Assembly: GCF_900116765.1 (NCBI RefSeq)
Contig: NZ_UETC01000016.1
Location: 1 to 64,000 of the forward strand
From: Jannaschia seohaensis
GTDB taxonomy: Bacteria > Pseudomonadota > Alphaproteobacteria > Rhodobacterales > Rhodobacteraceae
DNA length: 64,000 nt
Direction of reading: 5' to 3'
Shown here: positions 20,317 to 29,884 of the stretch, piece by piece
Numbering within the stretch: position 1 is the stretch's first letter
How the letters are laid out: the number at the start of each line of letters is the position of its first letter
The notes under the pieces: model-generated
What the model saw: only the letters and a program-made list of their open reading frames with translations
What the model was told of the DNA's origin: nothing
Database searches by the model: none
Program-made: the position numbers and the translations under genes

Positions 20317-20832
20317 ATGACGGCGTGGGAACAGGACAGGCGGCGCAGCGGCGGGGCGGGGTGGGTCCTCGACGAGAGCGGCGAGTGGATGCCCTCATTG
20401 GACTCCGAAGCAACGCCGCAGCCTTCCGTGTCCGAGGCACCCCCCATTCTGCCGGTCGCATCCTCCGAGCCGAGGCCGGAGCCGCGCCGCTCGGTCATGC
20501 GGACCGTGATGATGATCCTGGTCATTCCGGCCCTTGCGGCGGCGGGCATTCTCTTCGTCTGGAAGGGACCGGGCGCCGAGATCGTACTGTCCCGGCTCGA
20601 GCCGCTGATGGCCGATATCCAGGCGCCGGACCCCGCAGGGCGGGTGCCCGCGAGGGCGGCGGGTGCGCACCCGGCCTATCCCGTGAACTCCACCGCGCAG
20701 ACGCGTCCTGCGCCATCACCGGTGCCAGTCTCCCGCGGCCTGCCGGGAGGGAGCGACTGCGCCAGCGTTCGGCGCGGCATGGGCAATGGCATCGTCTTCC
20801 ACCGCGCGGGGGCCTGTCCGGACGGATCCTGA
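20317..20832 (+). CDS. Hypothetical single-pass membrane protein, 171 residues
   Basis: The product has a polar, proline-rich N-terminus containing GWVLDESGEWMPSLDSEA. One transmembrane helix follows (about residues 61-80, RTVMMILVIPALAAAGILFV), then a proline/alanine-rich C-terminal part with two Cys (DCASVRRGMGN and HRAGACPDG). The layout suggests a small cytoplasmic part and an outer domain. No family was recognised. GGAAGG directly abuts the ATG. It lies between mccB and mccA with no known link to that pathway. Confidence 0.45.
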   Translation: MTAWEQDRRRSGGAGWVLDESGEWMPSLDSEATPQPSVSEAPPILPVASSEPRPEPRRSVMRTVMMILVIPALAAAGILFVWKGPGAEIVLSRLEPLMADIQAPDPAGRVPARAAGAHPAYPVNSTAQTRPAPSPVPVSRGLPGGSDCASVRRGMGNGIVFHRAGACPDGS

Positions 20833-21133
20833 CTGTCGAGGACGGGGGGGCGTTGATCCGGCGGTGCCTTCGCCGCGCCATCCGTCCGTCAGGGATCGCG
20901 CGGCCGCATTTCGCGTTTTTGCGGGAATCGGGCCGAGCCGTCGGCATCAGTTCTTGGCAGATCCGTTGCGCGGCCTGCCGTGATGCGTCCGAGCACCAGA
21001 GCTTTGCGCGGAAGGGACGGGAGGCGGTCGCACCGGTCAGAGCCGAGATCGTCCCGCAGACGAACCTGTCCCGCTACGCCTCAGGGGAGAGGTGCGGCGG
21101 GCGCATGAACTTCGACATCGGAGGGACGGAGTG
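20833..21133 (+). other. Non-coding gap before mccA
   Basis: About 300 bases with no gene that I can support. The open frame passing through is only the run-on of the frameshifted ASCH gene and lacks domain-like sequence. GGAGGGACGGA immediately before 21134 is the mccA ribosome binding region. No convincing terminator or promoter was seen. Confidence 0.5.
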
Positions 21134-23086
21134 ATGTTCCGTAAGATCCTGATCGCCAACCGGGGCGAGATCGCCTGCCGGGTGATCGACACGTGCCGTC
21201 GCATGGGCGTGGCCACCGTTGCGGTCCATTCGGACGTGGATGCGGGCGCGCGCCATGTCGAGATGGCCGACCAGGCGGTCTCGCTGGGCGGGGCCGCCCC
21301 GGCCGAAAGCTACCTGCGAGGCGACACGATCATCGCCGCGGCCCAGGAGACGGGCGCGGACGCGATCCATCCGGGCTATGGTTTCCTCTCGGAGAATCCG
21401 GATTTCGTGGAAGCGGTGGAGGCGGCGGGCCTGACCTTCATCGGGCCCTCGGCCAAAGCGATCCGGGCGATGGGGCTGAAGGACGCGGCCAAGGCCTTGA
21501 TGGAAGACGCGGGCGTGCCCGTGGTCCCCGGTTATCGCGGCGAGGATCAAAGCGTCGCGCGCCTGACCGCCGAGGCGGAAGCGATCGGCTATCCGGTCCT
21601 GATCAAGGCCGTCGCGGGGGGCGGCGGCAAGGGGATGCGCCGGGTGGAGGGCCCCGCCGCATTCGCCGACGCGCTGGAGGCGGCCAAGTCGGAGGCGGCC
21701 AAGGCGTTCGGCAACGACCGTGTACTGATCGAGAAATACGTTGCGACGCCCCGGCATATCGAGGTGCAGGTCTTTGGCGACGGCACGCGGGCCGTGCATC
21801 TCTTCGAGCGCGACTGCTCGCTCCAGCGCCGCCATCAGAAGGTGATCGAGGAGGCGCCCGCGCCCGGCATGACCCCCGAGATGCGCGAGGCGATGGGCGC
21901 GGCGGCGGTGCGCGCGGCGGAGGCGATCGGCTATTCGGGCGCGGGGACGGTCGAGTTCATCGTCGATGCCTCCGACGGGCTGCGCCCCGACCGGTTCTAT
22001 TTCATGGAGATGAACACGCGGCTTCAGGTCGAGCATCCGGTGACCGAGGCGATCACCGGGGTCGATCTGGTCGAATGGATGCTGCGCGTGGCGGCGGGCG
22101 AGCCGCTCTGGGTTGCGCAGGGGGACCTGTCGATCACGGGGCATGCCTTCGAGGCGCGGCTCTATGCGGAGGATGCGGCAGCGGGCTTTCTGCCGGCCAC
22201 CGGGACGCTGACGCACCTGACGTTCCCCGCAGGCGCGCGGGCCGATACAGGCGTGCGACCCGGCGACACGATCAGCCCGTGGTACGATCCGATGATCGCC
22301 AAGCTGACGGTGCACGGGCCGACCCGCGCTGTGGCGCTGCGCCAGTTGGAGCGGGCGCTGGCCGAGACGCGGGTCGCGGGCACGGTGACGAATCTTTCCT
22401 TCCTGCGCCGCCTCGCTGCGCAGGCGGATTTCGCGGCCGGAGAGGTCGATACCGGCCTGATCGACCGCCATGCCGATGCGCTCGTCGCGCCGCCGGTGCC
22501 GTGCAGCCGCGCCAGGGCCCTGGCCGCTCTGGGGGCGCTCGGGCTGGACCGGGAGACGGCATTCGAAGGGATGCATCTCTGGGCGCCGCTGCGGTGGCGG
22601 CAGATGCTTGCCTGGGGCGCGGAGGAGATCGCAGCCGAGGTCGAGGCGCTGGGCCGAGGGCGATTCCGGGTGACGGTCGGCGATGCGGTTCACGAGGTCG
22701 CGCGCGGCGCGGGCTGGACCGTCGACGGCGCCCGCGTGCCCGCCGAGATCGGCCATGCCGAGGGAGCCGTGCATCTCTTCTGGGGCAATGTCTATTCCTT
22801 CGCCGTCCCCGACCCGCTGGCTGTCGCAGGCGCGGCGCGCGCGGCCTCGGGCTTGGTCGAGGCGCCGATGCCGGGGCTGGTTAAGGCGGTCTTCGTTGCG
22901 GCTGGTTCCACGGTGGTTCTGGGCGACCGGCTGGCTGTGCTGGAGGCTATGAAGATGGAGCACACGCTGGTCGCTCCAAGCGACGGGGTCGTGGCCGAGG
23001 TGCTGGCCGCCGAAGGCGTCCAGGTCGAGGCGGGCGCGGCGCTTGTGCGGATGGAAGAGGGGACCGCAGACGATGATCCGCGCTAG
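21134..23086 (+). CDS. mccA: Methylcrotonoyl-CoA carboxylase, biotin carboxylase/carrier (alpha) subunit
   Basis: The 650-residue subunit carboxylates its own biotin using ATP and bicarbonate. It opens MFRKILIANRGEIACRVIDT, the biotin carboxylase N-terminus. The ATP-grasp domain contains KAVAGGGGKGMRRV and MEMNTRLQVEHPVTEAITG, followed by the carboxylase C-terminal domain and a C-terminal biotinyl domain with the LEAMKMEH target Lys near residue 605. It partners with mccB, from which it is separated by a 1.8 kb insertion-like segment. BirA, which would biotinylate it, is encoded at 48156. Confidence 0.94.
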   Translation: MFRKILIANRGEIACRVIDTCRRMGVATVAVHSDVDAGARHVEMADQAVSLGGAAPAESYLRGDTIIAAAQETGADAIHPGYGFLSENPDFVEAVEAAGLTFIGPSAKAIRAMGLKDAAKALMEDAGVPVVPGYRGEDQSVARLTAEAEAIGYPVLIKAVAGGGGKGMRRVEGPAAFADALEAAKSEAAKAFGNDRVLIEKYVATPRHIEVQVFGDGTRAVHLFERDCSLQRRHQKVIEEAPAPGMTPEMREAMGAAAVRAAEAIGYSGAGTVEFIVDASDGLRPDRFYFMEMNTRLQVEHPVTEAITGVDLVEWMLRVAAGEPLWVAQGDLSITGHAFEARLYAEDAAAGFLPATGTLTHLTFPAGARADTGVRPGDTISPWYDPMIAKLTVHGPTRAVALRQLERALAETRVAGTVTNLSFLRRLAAQADFAAGEVDTGLIDRHADALVAPPVPCSRARALAALGALGLDRETAFEGMHLWAPLRWRQMLAWGAEEIAAEVEALGRGRFRVTVGDAVHEVARGAGWTVDGARVPAEIGHAEGAVHLFWGNVYSFAVPDPLAVAGAARAASGLVEAPMPGLVKAVFVAAGSTVVLGDRLAVLEAMKMEHTLVAPSDGVVAEVLAAEGVQVEAGAALVRMEEGTADDDPR

Positions 23087-23133
23087 GCGCGCCGGATGGC
23101 AGGCCCTCGGGGCTGCGGGAGCGCGTGCTGCAA

Positions 23134-23198
23134 GCGGGGAGGGGGGCTCTGCCCCCCGCGCTTCGCGCCCCCCCGGGATATTTGTGCAGGGAAGAAGG
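23134..23198 (+). repeat. Dispersed GC-rich hairpin repeat, copy 4
   Basis: It reads GGGGGGCTCTGCCCCCC, a GCGCTTCGCGC mini-hairpin, then CCCCCCCGGGATATTTGTGC and AGGGAAGAAGG. Its last bases merge with the AGGAGGGG ribosome binding site of the downstream GST gene. Confidence 0.82.
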
Positions 23199-23209
23199 AG
23201 GGGCGGAGC

Positions 23210-23869
23210 TTGAGCCGGATTATCTTGCACCATGTGCCGATGTCGCGGTCTTTCCGGGTGCTCTGGATGCTGGAGGAGTTGGGTCTGGAGGCGGAGATCG
23301 TGCCGCACACGATCACTGGCGGCAGCCTGCGCACGCCGGAGGTGCTGGCGGTGACGCCCGCCGGGCGGGTGCCGGCGCTGGAGATCGACGGGATCTCCAT
23401 CTTCGAGAGCGGGGCGATCCTGCAATATCTGGCGGAGCGCCATCCCGAGGCGGGGCTGGGGGGCGGTCCGGGCGAGCGGGTGGCTTTCCTCCAGGCGATG
23501 CATTTCGCCGAGACGATGGGCTCGCTGATCGAGACCCTGAACCTCAACCATGTCTTCCTGCGCCCACCCGCGCGGCCCTCCCCGGTGGTCGTCAAGATCG
23601 TGACCGCGCGGCTGCGGGATACGCTGCGCGCGCTGGAGGGGATGCTGCGGGAGGATGGGTATCTGCTGCCGGGCGGGTTCTCGGCGGCGGACGCGATGTT
23701 GGGTTTCAATCTGTGGGCGGCGCCGCATTTCGTCCGGCTGGATCCTTTCTCGAAGCTCGTGGCTTACAAGGCGCGGATCGAGGCGCGGCCGGCCTTCGCC
23801 GCGGCGAAGGCCAAGGACGGCACGCAGCAATTCTACGACCGCGACTTCTATGAGGTGCCAGATGGCTGA
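23210..23869 (+). CDS. Glutathione S-transferase family protein
   Basis: A 219-residue GST-fold protein. An N-terminal thioredoxin-like domain contains HHVPMSRSFRVLWMLEELGL (Ser/Arg glutathione-site loop) and FESGAILQYLAER (conserved E-S glutathione contact). An all-helical C-terminal domain includes GGFSAADAMLGFNLW, with the N-capping box Asp. TTG 23210 is taken as start because AGGAGGGG ends about 9 bases upstream and the earlier open frame translates the hairpin repeat. The stop overlaps the HMG-CoA lyase ATG by 8 bases, so it is transcribed with the leucine genes, although no role there is established. Confidence 0.82.
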   Translation: MSRIILHHVPMSRSFRVLWMLEELGLEAEIVPHTITGGSLRTPEVLAVTPAGRVPALEIDGISIFESGAILQYLAERHPEAGLGGGPGERVAFLQAMHFAETMGSLIETLNLNHVFLRPPARPSPVVVKIVTARLRDTLRALEGMLREDGYLLPGGFSAADAMLGFNLWAAPHFVRLDPFSKLVAYKARIEARPAFAAAKAKDGTQQFYDRDFYEVPDG

Positions 23870-24716
23870 TCCTGTCGAGATCTTTGAGGTCGGCCCGCGG
23901 GACGGGCTCCAGAATGAGAAGCGGGCCATCCCGACCGCCGAGAAGGTGGCGCTGGTGGACCTGCTGTCGCGGGCCGGGTTTCGGCGGATCGAGGTGGCGA
24001 GTTTCGTGTCGCCGAAATGGGTGCCGCAGATGGCCGATGGCGCGGAGGTGCTGGCGGGGATCACCCGGGCGGCGGGCGTCCGCTATGCCGCGCTGACGCC
24101 GAACCTGCGCGGCTACGAGGGCGCGCGGGCGGCGCGGGCCGACGAGGTTGCGATCTTCGCGAGCGCCTCCGAGGGCTTCTCGAAGGCCAACCTGAACGCC
24201 ACCATCGCCCAGAGCGTGGAGCGGTTCGTGCCCGTGGTCGAGGCCGCGCGCGCCGACGGGATCCCGGTGCGGGGCTATGTCTCCTGCGTGACCGATTGCC
24301 CGTTCGACGGCGCGGTGGCGCCGGGCGACGTGGCGCGGGTCGTGGCCATCTTGCGCGACTTCGGCTGTTATGAGGTGTCCTTGGGCGACACGATCGGGCA
24401 GGGCACGCCCGAGGCGGTGGACGCGATGCTGGCCGCCGTGACCTGCGAGATGCCTGCGGCGGACCTGGCCGGGCATTTTCACGACACGGCCGGGCGGGCC
24501 TTGGCGAATGTGGATGTGGCGCTGGCCCATGGCCTGCGGGTGTTCGACGCGGCGGTGGGCGGCCTGGGCGGCTGCCCCTATGCGCCGGGCGCCGCGGGGA
24601 ACGTGGCCACGGAGGCGCTGATGGCGCATCTGGAGGCGGCGGGCCATCCCACGGGGCTGGACGCAGGGATTGTCGCCGAGGCGGGGCGTATGGCGCGGAA
24701 GATGAGGACAGGATGA
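23862..24716 (+). CDS. mvaB: Hydroxymethylglutaryl-CoA lyase
   Basis: It cleaves HMG-CoA to acetoacetate and acetyl-CoA, the last step of leucine degradation. The 284-residue TIM-barrel protein starts with EIFEVGPRDGLQNEKR (metal and substrate site of the DRE-TIM family). It contains FVSPKWVPQMADGAEV, SLGDTIGQGTP, the metal-binding HFHDT and the active-site loop GGLGGCPYAPGAAGN with the catalytic Cys. It overlaps the GST gene by 8 bases and the hydratase gene by 4, so translation is coupled. It is also called liuE in other species. Confidence 0.94.
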   Translation: MADPVEIFEVGPRDGLQNEKRAIPTAEKVALVDLLSRAGFRRIEVASFVSPKWVPQMADGAEVLAGITRAAGVRYAALTPNLRGYEGARAARADEVAIFASASEGFSKANLNATIAQSVERFVPVVEAARADGIPVRGYVSCVTDCPFDGAVAPGDVARVVAILRDFGCYEVSLGDTIGQGTPEAVDAMLAAVTCEMPAADLAGHFHDTAGRALANVDVALAHGLRVFDAAVGGLGGCPYAPGAAGNVATEALMAHLEAAGHPTGLDAGIVAEAGRMARKMRTG

Positions 24717-25495
24717 GCGACGAGACGTTGGAGATCGCGCGGGACGGGCGCGGTGTGGTGACCGTGACGCTGAACCGTCCGGATGTGCATAACGCGCTGA
24801 ATGCGCGGATGATGGACGAATTGACCGACTTCGCCGGCAGCGTCGTCGTGGGCGAGACCCGGGCCGTGGTCCTGACCGGTGCCGGGCGCAGCTTTTGCGC
24901 GGGCGGCGATCTGGGGTGGATGCGGGCGCAGTTCGATGCCGCCCCAGAGGCGCGGGCGGCCGAGGGGCGGCGTCTGGCGGAGATGTTGCAGGCGCTCAAC
25001 ACGATGCCGGTCCCGCTGATCGGACGGGTGCAGGGGGCGGCTTTCGGCGGCGGGGTCGGCATGGCCTGCGTCTGCGACGTGGCGGTGGCCGCCGACACGG
25101 CGAAGTTCGGTCTGACCGAGACCCGGCTGGGGCTGATCCCGGCGACCATCGGGCCTTACGTGATCGCGCGGATGGGCGAGGGGCGCGCGCGGCGCGTGTT
25201 CATGTCGTCGCGCCGCTTCGATGCCGCCGAAGCCGAGGCGCTGGGCGTGATCGCCGGCGCCGTGCCGCCCGAGGCGCTGGACGCGGCGGTCGAGGCGGAG
25301 GTCGCGCCCTATCTGGCCTGCGCCCCCGGCGCGGTGGCCGAGGCCAAGGCCTTGGCCCGCAGCCTGGGGCCTGTGATCGACCGGGACACCATCGCGGCCA
25401 GCATCGACGCCCTGACCCGCCGTTGGGCGGGGGATGAGGCCGCCGAGGGGGTCGGCGCCTTCTTCGAAAAGCGCGCGCCGCGCTGGGCGGAGTGA
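24713..25495 (+). CDS. Enoyl-CoA hydratase family, probable methylglutaconyl-CoA hydratase
   Basis: A 260-residue crotonase-fold enzyme. The first oxyanion-hole segment is GRSFCAGGDLGWMR and the second region VQGAAFGGGVGMACVCDVAV. The DLGWM motif and the position between HMG-CoA lyase and the end of the cluster fit 3-methylglutaconyl-CoA hydratase (liuC type). The catalytic Glu is likely in the TETRLGLIPATI segment. ATG overlaps the HMG-CoA lyase stop (ATGA). It is the last gene of the operon. Confidence 0.86.
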   Translation: MSDETLEIARDGRGVVTVTLNRPDVHNALNARMMDELTDFAGSVVVGETRAVVLTGAGRSFCAGGDLGWMRAQFDAAPEARAAEGRRLAEMLQALNTMPVPLIGRVQGAAFGGGVGMACVCDVAVAADTAKFGLTETRLGLIPATIGPYVIARMGEGRARRVFMSSRRFDAAEAEALGVIAGAVPPEALDAAVEAEVAPYLACAPGAVAEAKALARSLGPVIDRDTIAASIDALTRRWAGDEAAEGVGAFFEKRAPRWAE

Positions 25496-25580
25496 GCGCG
25501 GGGCGCGGAACAAGGGCCGCCCTCTGATGCGGGATAGCATGCCGTTGGGGGCGGATCGCTGAGCGGGGAACACCGCGCGC

Positions 25581-25608
25581 TTGGCGGCGAGTCGCCAATG
25601 GCCTAGCG
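25581..25608 (+). promoter_or_regulatory. Candidate mltB promoter
   Basis: TTGGCG (25581-25586) and CTAGCG (25603-25608) are separated by 16 bases, 36 bases upstream of the transglycosylase ATG and downstream of the leucine operon stop. Confidence 0.4.
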
Positions 25609-25643
25609 TGACGGCAACCCCTCGTCAGAAGGAGTACAGGCCC

Positions 25644-26771
25644 ATGTATACCCGTCGTGCATTCGTGATGTCCCTCGCCGCTACCCCGATTGCCGGGTGT
25701 GTCGGTGCGCAGCCCTTGACGTCGGTGCGGCCCGCCGCGCGCGACTCCGACCCGGATCTCGTGCCCCGCACGACGCCCGGCTGGACCGCCTGGGTCGAGG
25801 CCTTCAAGCGCCGCGCCGCCGGGGAGGGCATCCGCGCCGATCTCCTCGACACGGCCTTTCGTGGGCAGGGTTTCGTGCCCGGGGTCGTCGCGCGGGACCG
25901 CAACCAGACCGAGTTCCGGCGCAGCTTCGAGGACTATCTCGCCATCATCGCCGGCGAGGCCCGGGTGCAGGAGGGGCGCGCGGCCTTCGCCGCGCAGCGG
26001 GCGCGGCTGGATGCCATCGAGGCGCGCTATGGCGTGCCCGCCGAGGTCGTCGCGGCGATCTGGGGCGTCGAAAGCCGCTATGGCCAGCGGCGCGGTACGA
26101 TCCCGGTGATCTCCGCCACTTCAACGCTGGCCTATGACGGCCGCCGGGGCCGCTTCTTCGAACAGCAGCTCGTCGCCGCCCTGCGCATCCTGCAAACGGG
26201 CGACACCACGCCGCAGCGCCTTGTGGGCAGCTGGGCCGGCGCGATGGGGCATACGCAGTTCATCCCGACCTCCTACCAGGCTTTCGCCGTCGATTTTACC
26301 GGAGACGGGCGGCGTGACATCTGGGCTGAGGATCCTTCGGACGCGCTGGCCTCGACCGCCGCCTATCTGGCGCGCAACGGCTGGCAGAGGGGTGCCCTGG
26401 CGGCGGTGGAGGACTCGGGCGGCGACCTGCGCCCGGATGCGGGCGGGCCGATCTTCCGGACGGGGCCGAATTTCCGCGCGATCAAGCGCTACAACAATTC
26501 GGACAATTACGCGCTGGGTGTGGCCTATCTGGCGGGGCGCATCGCCGGGGGTGGGCCGCTGACGCAGAAATTCGGGCCGGACGAGTTCGGGCTCGATATC
26601 GACGACCGCAAGGAATTGCAGCGCAGGCTGACGGCGGCGGGCTACGACACGCAGGGTGACGATGGCGTGATCGGGCCGAACAGCCGCGCGGCGATCGAGG
26701 CCTATCAGCGCGCCAACGGGCTGGCGGTGACGGGCGATCCCTCGCAGGGGCTGCTGCGGGCGCTGCGCTGA
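25644..26771 (+). CDS. Lytic murein transglycosylase, MltB type, with peptidoglycan-binding domain
   Basis: A 375-residue envelope enzyme that cleaves peptidoglycan glycan strands to 1,6-anhydro-muropeptides. The N-terminus is a Tat/Sec-like signal (MYTRRAFVMSLAATPIAGC) with a lipobox-like PIAGC, so it is probably a lipoprotein. The GH103 domain spans about residues 45-300, with the catalytic Glu in AAIWGVESRYGQRRG and the substrate groove GAMGHTQFIPTSYQAF. A C-terminal peptidoglycan-binding domain follows (about 315-375; GDDGVIGPNSRAAIEAYQ). AAGGAG lies upstream of ATG 25644. It is probably co-transcribed with the SH3b gene. Confidence 0.9.
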   Translation: MYTRRAFVMSLAATPIAGCVGAQPLTSVRPAARDSDPDLVPRTTPGWTAWVEAFKRRAAGEGIRADLLDTAFRGQGFVPGVVARDRNQTEFRRSFEDYLAIIAGEARVQEGRAAFAAQRARLDAIEARYGVPAEVVAAIWGVESRYGQRRGTIPVISATSTLAYDGRRGRFFEQQLVAALRILQTGDTTPQRLVGSWAGAMGHTQFIPTSYQAFAVDFTGDGRRDIWAEDPSDALASTAAYLARNGWQRGALAAVEDSGGDLRPDAGGPIFRTGPNFRAIKRYNNSDNYALGVAYLAGRIAGGGPLTQKFGPDEFGLDIDDRKELQRRLTAAGYDTQGDDGVIGPNSRAAIEAYQRANGLAVTGDPSQGLLRALR

Positions 26772-26812
26772 TCGCGTTGTCGCCGCGTGCGGCCGGTGCG
26801 ACGGTGGGGCCG

Positions 26813-27433
26813 ATGCTTCGTCTGCTGCTTTGCTTGTTCTTCTTCGCGCTTCCGGTCGCCGCTCAGCCGGTCTGGAACCTCGGGCGTGTGGTTGCGCCGC
26901 TGCGGAGCGGGCCGAACGATCTGGCCCCGGTGGTCGGGTCGCTGGCACCGGGCGCGGTGGCGCAGATCACCCGCTGCGACGTGACGGGGCGCTGGTGCCT
27001 CGTCTCGACTGACCGGGAGGTCGGCTGGATCGACCGGGACGCCGCCGCCCTGCACGACGGATCGCCCGCCGCCGCCGTTCCACCGCCGCCATCCATCTCC
27101 GTCACACCGTTGTCGGAGGTCCCGCCACCCTTGCCGTCCGCGATCCTCGATGCCGTTCCCGAGGCGGAGCTGGAGCAGGTGCCAGGCGCCCGCCTGCCGC
27201 CGATCCTGTCGCTGACGGCACCGATGCGGAACGTCACCGAGGGCGTGGTCAATCTGCGCGCGGGACCGGGCACCGACCGGCCTATCATCGGCCGGTTGCA
27301 GCCGGGGGAGGGAGGGCCGATCGAGACCTGCAACCCGACCGGACAGTGGTGCCTGCTGCGCACGCCGGTGGGCCGGGGCTGGGTCGAGATGACTCTGGTC
27401 GGGGCCAGGCGTCATGTCATCGAGCCGCGTTGA
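26813..27433 (+). CDS. Secreted SH3b-domain protein
   Basis: A 206-residue product with a Sec signal peptide (MLRLLLCLFFFALPVAAQP) and two bacterial SH3 domains (about residues 20-75 and 135-200) joined by a proline-rich linker. Each carries the R-GP-----V-G-L-PG pattern (PLRSGPNDLAPVVGSLAPG and NLRAGPGTDRPIIGRLQPG) and a C-x(5)-WC element (CDVTGRWCL, CNPTGQWCLL). SH3b domains often bind cell wall or protein partners in the periplasm. ATG 26813 is preferred over an earlier in-frame ATG because it starts the signal peptide. It follows mltB by 41 bases, suggesting a shared envelope role. Confidence 0.8.
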   Translation: MLRLLLCLFFFALPVAAQPVWNLGRVVAPLRSGPNDLAPVVGSLAPGAVAQITRCDVTGRWCLVSTDREVGWIDRDAAALHDGSPAAAVPPPPSISVTPLSEVPPPLPSAILDAVPEAELEQVPGARLPPILSLTAPMRNVTEGVVNLRAGPGTDRPIIGRLQPGEGGPIETCNPTGQWCLLRTPVGRGWVEMTLVGARRHVIEPR

Positions 27434-27457
27434 CGCCCGCGCTGCCGCGGCCTAGAC
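27430..27457 (+). promoter_or_regulatory. Candidate nuoA promoter
   Basis: TTGACG (27430-27435) and CTAGAC (27452-27457) are separated by 16 bases, and the -10 lies 25 bases before the nuoA ATG. The -35 overlaps the stop codon of the SH3b gene. This would be the main promoter of the complex I operon. Confidence 0.45.
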
Positions 27458-27482
27458 CGGGGCAAACGCGCGGAGGCCCCTC

Positions 27483-27848
27483 ATGTCGACCATGCTCATG
27501 GAATACCTGCCCATCCTGATCTTCCTGGGGGTGGCCATCGGCCTGGGCCTGGTGCTGATCCTGGCCGCGGCCATCATCGCCGTCCGCGCCCCGGACCCCG
27601 AGAAGGTCTCGGCCTATGAGTGCGGCTTCAACGCCTTCGACGATGCGCGGATGAAGTTTGACGTGCGCTTCTACCTCGTCGCCATCCTGTTCATCATCTT
27701 CGACCTCGAGATCGCGTTCCTCTTCCCCTGGGCCGTCAGCTTCGCGGGCCTGTCGGAGGCGGCGTTCTGGTCGATGATGGCGTTCCTGGCCGTCCTGACC
27801 GTCGGATTCGCCTACGAATGGAAGAAGGGCGCCCTCGACTGGGAGTGA
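27483..27848 (+). CDS. nuoA: NADH-quinone oxidoreductase subunit A
   Basis: A 121-residue inner-membrane subunit of complex I with three transmembrane helices. It contains the conserved [20 protein letters not shown] loop, whose Cys lies near the quinone entrance, and the acidic helix [13 protein letters not shown]. It begins the nuo operon and is followed by an unusually long 487-base gap before nuoB. Confidence 0.97.
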   Translation: MSTMLMEYLPILIFLGVAIGLGLVLILAAAIIAVRAPDPEKVSAYECGFNAFDDARMKFDVRFYLVAILFIIFDLEIAFLFPWAVSFAGLSEAAFWSMMAFLAVLTVGFAYEWKKGALDWE

Positions 27849-28869
<1,021 letters not shown>

Positions 28870-28879
28870 GGAGAGGGTC

Positions 28880-29485
28880 ATGGAAGAGCAACTGAAGGAA
28901 CTTCTCGACCACCTGGAGCTGCGCCAGCCCGATCTGGTCGAATCGACCGCGATCACGCTGGGCGAGCTGACCGTCGAGGCGCAGCCGGCCGACATCCCGG
29001 CCCTGGTGGACTTCCTCAAGACCGACGAGCAGTGCCGCTTCGCCACGCTCGTCGACATCACCGCGATCGACTATCCCGGCGATCAAAAGCGGTTCTGCGT
29101 CGTCTATCACTTCCTGTCGATGTACCGGAATCAGCGGATTCGCGTGAAAACCTATGTCCGCGAGGAGGAGATCGTCCCCTCCATTACCGACATATACCCC
29201 GCCGCCAACTGGTTCGAGCGGGAGGTGTTCGACATGTTCGGCATCCTGTTCTCGGGCCACCCGGACCTGCGCCGCATCCTGACCGATTACGGCTTCCGCG
29301 GGTATCCTCTGCGCAAGGACTTCCCGACCACGGGCTATACCGAGGTCCGCTACGACGAAGTGCAGAAGCGCGTCGTCTATGAGCCGGTCTCGCTGACGCA
29401 GGAATACCGGCAGTTCGACTTCATGTCCCCTTGGGAGGGCGCGGAATACGTGCTGCCCGGCGACGAGAAGGGGGGCTCCAAATGA
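28880..29485 (+). CDS. nuoC: NADH-quinone oxidoreductase subunit C
   Basis: The 201-residue 30-kDa-type subunit of the hydrophilic arm. It carries the signature [20 protein letters not shown] and [20 protein letters not shown] that defines the family. It is separate from NuoD, unlike the fused NuoCD of enterics. Its TGA overlaps the ATG of the next small gene. Confidence 0.97.
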   Translation: MEEQLKELLDHLELRQPDLVESTAITLGELTVEAQPADIPALVDFLKTDEQCRFATLVDITAIDYPGDQKRFCVVYHFLSMYRNQRIRVKTYVREEEIVPSITDIYPAANWFEREVFDMFGILFSGHPDLRRILTDYGFRGYPLRKDFPTTGYTEVRYDEVQKRVVYEPVSLTQEYRQFDFMSPWEGAEYVLPGDEKGGSK

Positions 29486-29874
29486 AGGATGGAGCCACTG
29501 CGGGCGAGGCCGCCATCCGGGACCTGGCCCAGCAATATTGCGAAGGCGTCTACAAGGCGCGCCCCGAGATCTTCGAGGCGATCTGCCACGACCGCTTTCA
29601 GATGACCGAGATCACCGCCGAGGGCGGTGCGAATTTCTGGGACAAGGCGTCCTATCTCGACCGCGTGCGCGGGCGCGACGCCTTTCCCGGGGATGTCTCG
29701 GCGGAGATCCTAAGCATCGACGTCGCCGGCGAGGAGATCGCGCGCGTGCATCTCTGGGTCGACGTGCCCCCGCGCCGTTACGAGGATCACCTGGGCTTCG
29801 TGCGTGTCGACGGAAACTGGAAACTTTTGACCAAGGTGTTCCGCACGATGGGCGCCTCGGATCTGGACGGGTGA
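29482..29874 (+). CDS. NTF2-like / lumazine-binding-like small protein in the nuo operon
   Basis: A 130-residue soluble protein with a cone-shaped NTF2/SnoaL-like pattern. It has an N-terminal helix pair ([20 protein letters not shown]), a phenylalanine-rich middle ([27 protein letters not shown]) and C-terminal beta strands ending in [11 protein letters not shown], typical of the DUF4440 / lumazine-binding-2 groups. The start overlaps the nuoC stop by 4 bases, so it is translationally coupled. No core complex I role is known for it; it may be an assembly or stress accessory. Confidence 0.75.
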   Translation: MKDGATAGEAAIRDLAQQYCEGVYKARPEIFEAICHDRFQMTEITAEGGANFWDKASYLDRVRGRDAFPGDVSAEILSIDVAGEEIARVHLWVDVPPRRYEDHLGFVRVDGNWKLLTKVFRTMGASDLDG

Positions 29875-29884
29875 GGAGACGGAT

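Noticed and set aside
19530-21134. A single 534-residue protein
   Set aside because: It is the run-on of the frameshifted ASCH gene through two other frames; only its first ~115 residues look like protein.
21074-24064. 996-codon antisense frame across mccA and the GST gene
   Set aside because: Arg/His/Pro-rich shadow of confidently assigned genes.
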